A stretch of 37,432 nt of DNA. Origin: PALSA-610 sp038239145 (GTDB lineage Bacteria > Actinomycetota > Acidimicrobiia > IMCC26256 > PALSA-610). The translations under genes were made by a program, and so were the position numbers. Shown here in pieces: positions 31,661 to 37,432 of this stretch (the stretch's first letter is position 1; every line of letters starts with the position of its first letter). The notes below the pieces were generated by a model. That model was not told where the DNA came from. It ran no database searches and saw only the letters and a list, made by a program, of their open reading frames with translations. The stretch covers positions 1 to 37,432 of the forward strand of contig JBBSFB010000043.1 of assembly GCA_038239145.1 (NCBI GenBank), in the 5' to 3' direction.

Positions 31661-33021
31661 GCGGCGAACTTCCCGTTGTCGCAGTCGTCGGCCGCCCGAA
31701 CGTGGGCAAGTCGACCCTGGTCAACCGCATCGTCGGCCGGCGCGCCGCCATCGTCGAGGAACGCCCGGGTGTCACGCGGGATCGACGCGAGCTCTCGGCC
31801 GAGTGGGTCGGGCGCCAGTTTCGGATCGTCGACACCGGCGGATGGTTGGCCGAAGGCGAAGCGGGTCTGACCGGCGAAGAGTCGGCGCTCGCGGCCAAGG
31901 TGAGCGCGCAGGCCGCAGAAGCGGTGCGGGCCGCCGATGTGGTGCTGCTCGTCGTCGACGTCACGACCGGCATCACCGATGAAGATGCGCAGGTGGCGCG
32001 CCTGTTGCAACAGGCGAGCACGCCGGTGATCGTGGTGGTCAACAAGGTCGACGACGAACGCCGCGAGCTCGAGATCTGGGAGTTCCAACGCCTCGGTTTG
32101 GGCGAGCCAATGCCGGTCTCCGCCATCCACGGCCGCCTGTCGGGGGAGCTGCTCGACGCGATTGTCGCCGCGCTGCCCGACGCGGACGACGACGATGACG
32201 ACTGGGAGAAGCGCGACGCGGCCGACGCGCTCGACGACGGCATCTTCAACATCGCGATCGTCGGCCGCCCGAACGTCGGCAAGTCGACCTTGTTCAACCG
32301 CATCGTCGGCGAGGACCGTTCGGTCGTGCACGACATGCCCGGCACGACCCGTGACGCGATCGACACCGTGGTGGAGACCGAGGACGGCCCGCTGCGTTTC
32401 GTCGACACCGCCGGACTGCGACGCAAGAGCCGCATCGACGAACCGACCGAGTACTACAGCCTGGTGCGCGCGCTCGAGGCGATCGACCGGGCCGACGCGG
32501 CGCTGCTCGTGATCGACGCGTCCGAAGGCGTGACCCACCAAGACCAACGGCTGGCCGAGCGCATCGACGCGGCCGGCACCGCGGTCGTGATCATCTGCAA
32601 CAAGTGGGACCTGCTCGACACCGAGGACCGCGACAAGGTGCGACGCCAGGTTGCCGACATGCTTGCGTTCCTGAGCTACGCGCCCATGATCCCGATCTCG
32701 GCGCTGAGCGGCCGGCGCGTGCACCAGCTGTTGCCCGCGCTCCGGGAGTCGGAGAGTGCGTATCACCAGCGGATCCCGACCGCGAAGCTCAATCGGGTTC
32801 TGCGCGACGCGCAGAACGCGCATCCCGCGCCCGTGGTGAAGAAGCACCGGCCCCGGATCCTCTACGCCACCCAAGGCGCGACCGATCCGCCGACATTCAC
32901 GATCTTCGCGACCCGTCCGCTCTCGCAGCAGTACCTGCGCTACCTCGAACGCAAGATGCGGGAATCGTTCGACCTCGGCCCCACGCCGATCAAGATCCGG
33001 GTCCGTCCGCGCAGCTCGTAG
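31657..33021 (+). CDS. der: Ribosome biogenesis GTPase Der (EngA)
   Basis: The 454-aa product has two GTPase domains in tandem. G1 is GRPNVGKST at residue 12 and again at 203, with DTGGW and DTAGL as G3, and NKVD and NKWD as G4. The C-terminal KH-like domain holds TAKLNRVLRDAQNAHPAP and ends with LGPTPIKIRVRPR. An acidic linker (DADDDDDDWEKRD) joins the domains. It acts in 50S assembly. GTG start overlapping the DUF512 stop. The convergent HNH gene ends 5 bp away. Confidence 0.96.
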   Translation: MSGELPVVAVVGRPNVGKSTLVNRIVGRRAAIVEERPGVTRDRRELSAEWVGRQFRIVDTGGWLAEGEAGLTGEESALAAKVSAQAAEAVRAADVVLLVVDVTTGITDEDAQVARLLQQASTPVIVVVNKVDDERRELEIWEFQRLGLGEPMPVSAIHGRLSGELLDAIVAALPDADDDDDDWEKRDAADALDDGIFNIAIVGRPNVGKSTLFNRIVGEDRSVVHDMPGTTRDAIDTVVETEDGPLRFVDTAGLRRKSRIDEPTEYYSLVRALEAIDRADAALLVIDASEGVTHQDQRLAERIDAAGTAVVIICNKWDLLDTEDRDKVRRQVADMLAFLSYAPMIPISALSGRRVHQLLPALRESESAYHQRIPTAKLNRVLRDAQNAHPAPVVKKHRPRILYATQGATDPPTFTIFATRPLSQQYLRYLERKMRESFDLGPTPIKIRVRPRSS

Positions 33022-33026
33022 TCCCG

Positions 33027-34181
33027 TCATGCCGCGCGCGCTCTGGGTGGTTCGAGTGTCCGTTTTCGAGTGCGGGCTCGGGGTGGTCCGAGGATCCAGC
33101 CGCTCGACTTGAGTCGGTGGTGGCGATAGCACAGCCATCCGAGATTCAGGTACGACGTGAGCCCACCCTTCGAGTGGTCGTGGCGGTGGTCGCGTTCCAG
33201 GTAGCCGCGATGATCGCATCGGTCGATGTCACACTCGCGCCCGCTCACGACGAGAGCCGTCAGAATTTCGACCGGTACATGTCGTCCAAGATGGCCGACC
33301 GTGAGGATGTCCTTGCCCTTCCTCACGACTGCGGTGAGGAACGCCGACCCGAGCAGTTCCTTGACCCACGACACGTCGACCGGTCCGACACCGGGGATCT
33401 CGCACACCTCTCCGTCGACGGTGCCACCTCGCATCAACGCGCCGTGATCGACGACGACATGCACCGTGTACTGGGGACCGTGGACGACACCGATGCTGTC
33501 GTCGCGCAGGATCAGTTGCGCGACTGCGTCCGCCGCGTACGCGTCGAGCGATTCATGGTCGGTGCCGGCTTTGGCGGCCCGGAAGATCCGTTGGACCTGG
33601 GCGTCGATCGCGGCTTTGATCGCACCACCGACCTCGGGCGTCCACCGATGGGCGCCACCGAACATGCCGTCGCCGTCGCTGCGCATCGACCACCGGCGTT
33701 GCCGTTTCTGTCGCGCCGCCCGCTCGTCGGGGTCTTCGACCGCAGCCCGCGCCCGGATGCACGCCTCCCGCAGATGGACCAGACCCTCGTCGGCTTTCGC
33801 CAACAACTCCTCTTCCGCGGCCGGGTTGACGATCGCGGCCTCGCTGATGAGCTGCGTTTCCCGGCCCGACAGTCGTCCTTGCCGCACCGCCTGATCGGTT
33901 GCCGGCAGCGACTCGAGCCGGGTCGCGGTCTCGATCGCAGCGCGGACCTCACCGCCGTGCACGCCCAACGTCCGTGCCACGATCGCGACGCCCGACGACG
34001 CGCCAACGCTCGTCTCGGACACGCGTTTCGCCGCCTTGGCCGTCATCCCGTCCACTGCGCGGCGGATCGCGCCGAGTTCCTGCGCGCATCGCAATGCCGC
34101 TTCGGGCGACAATGCGGACGCGTCGAACCCGACACCGACTTCGTCCAACAGTGAACGGGCAGAACTCAGCTGATCGAACAT
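33027..34181 (-). CDS. DUF222/HNH endonuclease-domain protein (13E12-repeat type)
   Basis: The 384-aa product belongs to the actinobacterial DUF222 plus HNH family. A helical region of about 290 residues (LRCAQELGAIRRAVDGMTAKAA, GRLSGRETQLISEAAIVNP) is followed by a C-terminal HNH-like zinc/nuclease site: CDIDRCDHRGYLERDHRHDH, then LNLGWLCYRHHRLKSSG. These genes occur in many copies per genome and are linked to mobile elements; their cleavage activity is rarely tested. The tail is Arg-rich (PPRARTRKRTLEPPRARA). I choose ATG 34181, with TACTGT eight bases upstream; an in-frame TTG at 34199 is the alternative. It breaks the run of housekeeping genes after der. Confidence 0.85.
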   Translation of the reverse strand: MFDQLSSARSLLDEVGVGFDASALSPEAALRCAQELGAIRRAVDGMTAKAAKRVSETSVGASSGVAIVARTLGVHGGEVRAAIETATRLESLPATDQAVRQGRLSGRETQLISEAAIVNPAAEEELLAKADEGLVHLREACIRARAAVEDPDERAARQKRQRRWSMRSDGDGMFGGAHRWTPEVGGAIKAAIDAQVQRIFRAAKAGTDHESLDAYAADAVAQLILRDDSIGVVHGPQYTVHVVVDHGALMRGGTVDGEVCEIPGVGPVDVSWVKELLGSAFLTAVVRKGKDILTVGHLGRHVPVEILTALVVSGRECDIDRCDHRGYLERDHRHDHSKGGLTSYLNLGWLCYRHHRLKSSGWILGPPRARTRKRTLEPPRARAA

Positions 34182-34189
34182 CTGTTCGT

Positions 34190-34195
34190 ACAGTA
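34190..34195 (-). promoter_or_regulatory. Candidate -10 for the HNH gene
   Basis: TACTGT on the minus strand lies eight bases before ATG 34181, which would leave almost no leader. Confidence 0.35.
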
Positions 34196-34244
34196 ACAAC
34201 GAGGTGTGACATCAACGTCGGCCGGCCGCGCGTCCGCAGGCGCG

Positions 34245-34250
34245 TAACGT
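34245..34250 (+). promoter_or_regulatory. -10 element for leaderless HMG-CoA lyase mRNA
   Basis: TAACGT is followed by six bases (GTCGGC) and ATG 34257. The same six-base spacer GTCGGC occurs before ATG 7968. Confidence 0.5.
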
Positions 34251-34256
34251 GTCGGC

Positions 34257-35174
34257 ATGTCCACCTGGCCCGCGCGCGTCGATGTTCGGGAGGTCGGACC
34301 GCGCGACGGGTTGCAGAACGAGGAGCCGGTTCCGGTCGAGCAACGGGTGCGGTTGATCGACGCCCTCTCGGCGACCGGGTTGCGGTTCATCGAAGCGGCA
34401 TCGTTCGTGTCGCCGAAAGCGATCCCACCGATGGCAGGCGCGGCGGAGGTGATGGCGGCGATCAAGCGCCGGCCCGGAGTCGTGTACTCGGCTCTCGTCC
34501 CGAACCCCAAGGGTGCCGAGCTTGCGACCGCAGCCGGTGCGGATGAGCTCGAGCTCGTCGTGAGTGCGAGCGAGACGCACAACCAGAAGAACGTTCGCCG
34601 CTCGGTTGCCGATTCGCTCGTCGCCGCGCGCGACGTGGTGGAGATCGGGCACGGCGCGGGCATCGAGGTGGAAGCGATCGTGTCGACCGCGTTCGGCTGT
34701 CCGTACGAGGGCGACGTCGCGCCGGAGCGGGTCGCGCAGATCGCGGGATTGCTGATCGACGCGGGCGCGGATCGGCTGTCGTTCGGCGACACCACGGGGA
34801 TGGCGACGCCCCGTCGGGTCGGTGATCTGCTCGATGCGCTGGACCGGGCTCGGATCGCAAGTGAGCGCATCGGGTTGCACTTCCACAACACCCGGGGGAC
34901 CGCGCTCGCCAACGTTGTCGCCGCGCTCGACCGGGGTGTGACCCGCTTCGACGCGTCGATCGGTGGTCTGGGCGGCTGCCCGTACGCGCCCGGCGCGTCG
35001 GGGAATGCAGTGACGGAGGATCTGGTGCACATGCTCGCCGACATGGGGATCGAGACGGGGATCGATCTCGACGCCCTGGTCGACTGCGCGCGGCTCGCGC
35101 AGGACATCGTCGGCCGCGAGCTCCCGAGCGCACTGCTCCATGCCGGTGCGCGCACGCGGCGGTACGCGTCGTGA
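34257..35174 (+). CDS. Hydroxymethylglutaryl-CoA lyase
   Basis: The 305-aa TIM-barrel enzyme splits HMG-CoA into acetyl-CoA and acetoacetate at the end of leucine breakdown. Near the N-terminus is VREVGPRDGLQNEEP with the metal-binding Asp. FIEAASFVSPKAIPPMAG, then FGCPYEGDV and LHFHNTRGTALAN follow. The signature GLGGCPYAPGASGN contains the catalytic Cys. It is complete and of normal length. The stop overlaps the carboxylase gene as GTGA, which fits a leucine/branched-chain catabolic pair. Confidence 0.93.
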   Translation: MSTWPARVDVREVGPRDGLQNEEPVPVEQRVRLIDALSATGLRFIEAASFVSPKAIPPMAGAAEVMAAIKRRPGVVYSALVPNPKGAELATAAGADELELVVSASETHNQKNVRRSVADSLVAARDVVEIGHGAGIEVEAIVSTAFGCPYEGDVAPERVAQIAGLLIDAGADRLSFGDTTGMATPRRVGDLLDALDRARIASERIGLHFHNTRGTALANVVAALDRGVTRFDASIGGLGGCPYAPGASGNAVTEDLVHMLADMGIETGIDLDALVDCARLAQDIVGRELPSALLHAGARTRRYAS

Positions 35175-36703
35175 GTGACGCCGACGGGATCCGTGAGCTC
35201 GAGGAGCGCGCGCTGCAGGGAAATCTGGCCAAGGAAGGGGAGAAGCTCGCGCGGCAGAACAAGCTCTTCGTGCGAGAGCGGCTCGCACTGTTGCTCGACG
35301 ACGACTCGTTCGTGGAAGACGCGCTGCTTGCCAATGCGCTGGCGAGGGATCTTCCCGCCGACGGCGTCGTGACGGGTGTCGGTCGGATCGACGGTCGGCC
35401 GGTGTGCGTGCTCGCGAACGACCCCACGGTGAAAGCGGGTTCGTGGGGCGCGCGCACTGTGGAGAAGATGGTGCGGCTGACCGAGTACGCGCTTAGTCAC
35501 GAGCTTCCGGTCGTCTATCTGATCGATTCTGCGGGTGCACGCATCACCGATCAGGTCGAGCTGTTCCCCGGGCGCCGTGGTGCCGGCCGCATCTTCGCCA
35601 ATCAGGTGCGGCTGTCCGGCAAGGTCCCGCAGGTGTGTTGCCTGTTCGGTCCCTCGGCGGCCGGCGGTGCGTACATTCCCGCGTTCTGCGACGCGGTGTT
35701 CATGGTTGAGGGCAACGCGTCGATGTACCTCGGTTCGCCTCGCATGGCCGAAGTCGTGATCGGCGAACATGTGTCGCTCGACGAGATGGGCGGCGCCCGC
35801 ATGCACGCGACCGTCAGCGGTTGCGGCGACAATCTCTGCGAATCCGACGCGGACGCGATCGTGCAGGCGCGGCGATTCCTGTCGTACCTTCCGACGAACT
35901 GGCTGGAATCGGCGCCGTTGGACGACGCGCTCGACCCGGTTGCGAGCGCGCGTCCGATCGCCGACATCGTGCCGCTCGAAGAACGGCGCGCGTACGACAT
36001 GCACGCGGTACTAGACGGGCTCGTCGACGAGGACTCGTTCTTCGAGCTCAAGCCGCTCTGGGCACGGGAGCTCATCATCGGGTTCGCCCGACTGGACGGG
36101 ATGGCGGTCGGGATCCTCGCCAACAACCCGAAGCATCTCGGCGGAGTGCTGTTCGTCGACTCGGCCGACAAGGCGGCTCGGTTCATCTGGTTGTGCGACG
36201 CGTTCAACGTGCCGCTGCTCTTTCTCGCCGACGTGCCCGGCTTCATGATCGGATCGCAAGTCGAGCGGGCCGGCATCATCCGCCACGGCGCCAAGATGAT
36301 CACCGCGGTGGCCGAAGCGACGGTCCCGAAGTTCTCGGTGATCGTGCGCAAGGCGTACGGCGCGGGCCTGTACGCGATGTGCGGGCCGGCCTTCGATCCG
36401 GATGCGTGCCTGGCGCTGCCGACCGCGCAGATAGCCGTGATGGGTCCCGATCCCGCGGTGAACGCGGTGTACTACAACAAGATCCACGCGATCGAGGACG
36501 TCGACGATCGGGCCGCGTACGTGGCCGCGCAGAAGGCCGAGTACGAGGAAGACGTCGACCTCGTGCACCTGGCGGCCGAGCTGGTGGTCGATGCGGTGGT
36601 GCAGCCGGAAGACCTGCGGGGCGAGCTGGTCCGTCGCCTCGGACTGGCCGCGACCAGGGTCCGGAACGATTCGATGAAGCGACACGGGGTCCCGCCGGTC
36701 TAG
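35171..36703 (+). CDS. Acyl-CoA carboxylase, carboxyltransferase (beta) subunit
   Basis: The 510-aa product has the two crotonase-like halves of a carboxyltransferase: an N-terminal half with GSWGARTVEKMVRLTEYAL, LIDSAGARITDQVELFPGRRG and GPSAAGGAYIPAFCD, and a C-terminal half with ILANNPKHLGGVLFVDSADKAARF, FLADVPGFMIGSQVE and KAYGAGLYAMCGPAF. Linked to HMG-CoA lyase, a methylcrotonyl-CoA carboxylase role in leucine catabolism is the best guess; propionyl- or acetyl-CoA are possible. The biotin-carrying alpha subunit is not in the window. GTG start in the lyase stop. Confidence 0.9.
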   Translation: MSDADGIRELEERALQGNLAKEGEKLARQNKLFVRERLALLLDDDSFVEDALLANALARDLPADGVVTGVGRIDGRPVCVLANDPTVKAGSWGARTVEKMVRLTEYALSHELPVVYLIDSAGARITDQVELFPGRRGAGRIFANQVRLSGKVPQVCCLFGPSAAGGAYIPAFCDAVFMVEGNASMYLGSPRMAEVVIGEHVSLDEMGGARMHATVSGCGDNLCESDADAIVQARRFLSYLPTNWLESAPLDDALDPVASARPIADIVPLEERRAYDMHAVLDGLVDEDSFFELKPLWARELIIGFARLDGMAVGILANNPKHLGGVLFVDSADKAARFIWLCDAFNVPLLFLADVPGFMIGSQVERAGIIRHGAKMITAVAEATVPKFSVIVRKAYGAGLYAMCGPAFDPDACLALPTAQIAVMGPDPAVNAVYYNKIHAIEDVDDRAAYVAAQKAEYEEDVDLVHLAAELVVDAVVQPEDLRGELVRRLGLAATRVRNDSMKRHGVPPV

Positions 36704-36708
36704 ATCGG

Positions 36709-36714
36709 TACACT
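36709..36714 (+). promoter_or_regulatory. -10 element for tRNA-Pro
   Basis: TACACT lies 11 bp before the tRNA's first base, which fits a short precursor leader. It begins 5 bp after the carboxylase stop. Confidence 0.45.
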
Positions 36715-36725
36715 GCTCCCCGCTA

Positions 36726-36800
36726 CGGGCTGTAGCGCAGTTCGGTTAGCGCGCTTGACTGGGGGTCAAGAGGTCCCGGGTTCGAATCCCGGCAGCCCGA
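36726..36800 (+). tRNA. tRNA-Pro(GGG)
   Basis: The 75-nt cloverleaf is complete. The acceptor stem CGGGCTG pairs with CAGCCCG and the discriminator is A. The anticodon arm is CTTGA-CTGGGGG-TCAAG with anticodon GGG, and the T arm holds GGTTCGAATCC. CCA is not encoded (ACCGG follows). An integrase gene starts 105 bp downstream, so the 3' half is a likely attachment site. Confidence 0.95.
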
Positions 36801-36827
36801 CCGGAAAAGAGTAGGTCAGAGTGCATG

Positions 36828-36860
36828 GGAGCCACCTTCGGGTGGCTCCTTCTTCATGTC
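36828..36860 (+). terminator. Intrinsic terminator after tRNA-Pro
   Basis: GGAGCCACC and GGTGGCTCC form a 9-bp stem closed by a TTCG tetraloop, followed by TTCTTCATGTC. This is the most canonical terminator in the window. Confidence 0.85.
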
Positions 36861-36871
36861 TAGTACCGTCT

Positions 36872-36959
36872 GTCTACGAATCGTCTACGAACGCGGAGGC
36901 TGGCGATGGCAAGGCAGCGGGTCGCAACGGGTGTCTACAAGGTCGCATCCGGCGTCTAC
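36872..36959 (+). repeat. Repeated GTCTAC motifs at the integrase start
   Basis: GTCTACGAA occurs at 36872 and 36883 (11-bp period). GTCTAC recurs at 36933 and 36954 inside the start of the integrase gene. Regular copies next to an int gene could be arm-type integrase or excisionase sites. The internal pair also encodes a small peptide repeat (GVYKVASGVYD), so chance or coding constraint is possible. Confidence 0.4.
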
Positions 36960-37432
36960 GACATTCACGTATCCACCGGTCGCGGCGTTGACGGCAGGTA
37001 CGGCAAGGTCACGAAACGGATCCGTGGGACGCTCACCGACGCGAAGTCCGAACGGGGACGCATGCTCGCCGCTGTAGCGGAGGGGACCTTGCGTGTGGTC
37101 GAACCGGCGACCATGAAGGAACTACAGGACCGATACATGGCGACCAAGGCGTCGCTGTCGAAAGCTTCCAGAGAACAATACGAATATCTGTGGGCGAAGC
37201 TCGCGCCGCTCATCGGGACAATCGAAGTGAAGAAACTCCGGGCGCTCGATCTCGATCACGCATACGTGGTGATCGGGAAGGATGTGAGTCCGAACACGAC
37301 GATGAAATGCCATAAGCATGTCTCGGCATTGTTGAATCGTGCCGTGTCGTGGGAACTGGTGCCGCGAAACGTTGCGCTCTCGGCGACGCCTCCTTCGCCT
37401 GTTCCGTTCAACATCACACCGCCAACGCCCGC
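36906..37432 (+). CDS. Tyrosine-type phage/island integrase, N-terminal part (cut by window end)
   Basis: An open frame from ATG 36906 (GGAGG 6 nt upstream) runs off the window after 175 codons. The start MARQRVATGVYKVASGVYDI and the basic RYGKVTKRIRGTLTDAKSER resemble an AP2-like arm-DNA-binding domain. Residues ~68-160 (MKELQDRYMATKASLSKASREQ, YEYLWAKLAPLIGTIEVKKL, KHVSALLNRAVSWELVPRN) match the SAM-like core-binding domain of tyrosine recombinases. The catalytic R-H-R-Y part is beyond the window. Codons such as GAA, CAA, TAT and AGA are more frequent than in neighbouring genes, consistent with foreign origin. Location 3' of tRNA-Pro fits an element inserted there. Confidence 0.85.
   Translation, partial: MARQRVATGVYKVASGVYDIHVSTGRGVDGRYGKVTKRIRGTLTDAKSERGRMLAAVAEGTLRVVEPATMKELQDRYMATKASLSKASREQYEYLWAKLAPLIGTIEVKKLRALDLDHAYVVIGKDVSPNTTMKCHKHVSALLNRAVSWELVPRNVALSATPPSPVPFNITPPTP

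Noticed and set aside
36826..36870. CCA-less tRNA as a broken tRNA
   Set aside because: The cloverleaf is complete; an unencoded CCA is common in actinobacteria and is added after transcription.

Overview
The window is a dense, high-GC bacterial chromosome segment and almost certainly actinobacterial. GTG starts dominate, 10 gene junctions are GTGA stop/start overlaps, and gene order from about 7.5 to 33 kb follows the Mycobacterium tuberculosis Rv1691-Rv1713 block (TPR protein, HAD phosphatase, tlyA, nadK, recN, steA, steB/mctB, pyrG, xerD ... scpA, scpB, rluB, cmk, der). A two-subunit KorAB, a MraY-like gene before pyrG and a DUF512 gene before der fit a deep-branching lineage such as Acidimicrobiia. 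That placement is inference, because no 16S sequence is present.

Layout. 1-1204: 3' end of 23S rRNA, then 5S rRNA and a hairpin. 1243-3106: TPR protein with a very basic tail, a 23-bp tandem repeat, and a broken SSB-like gene. 3275-6180: korAB. 6199-9544: DUF1015 (minus), small TPR protein, HAD phosphatase, rhomboid protease (minus). 9667-16511: phasin-like protein, tlyA, nadK, recN, steA, steB, MraY-like glycosyltransferase. 16638-19350: pyrG, xerD. 19379-21479: four-gene unit (DksA-type zinc finger, M50 protease, HD protein, membrane-anchored protein) ending in a shared terminator with trpS (minus). 22704-29109: scpA, scpB, rluB, aroH, tyrA, aroA, cmk, plsC. 29123-33021: ispH (minus) divergent from DUF512-der. 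33027-36703: DUF222/HNH gene (minus), then HMG-CoA lyase and acyl-CoA carboxylase beta. 36726-37432: tRNA-Pro(GGG), a strong terminator and the start of a tyrosine integrase, i.e. the left edge of a probable integrated element that runs out of the window.

Most genes are housekeeping: 2-oxoacid oxidation, rRNA modification, NADP and CTP supply, recombination repair, chromosome condensation, division/envelope, and aromatic amino acid synthesis. Intergenic spaces are short and none above 300 bases lacks a feature. I did not find a clearly new defence or biosynthetic system. The most informative signals are a repeated promoter/start arrangement (TANNNT, exactly six bases, then the start codon) that implies many leaderless mRNAs, two tandem-repeat expansions (one in frame inside recN), a disrupted SSB-like gene, a 39-bp divergent control region between two iron-sulfur genes, a divergent MraY-like protein beside SteAB, and the tRNA-integrase boundary.
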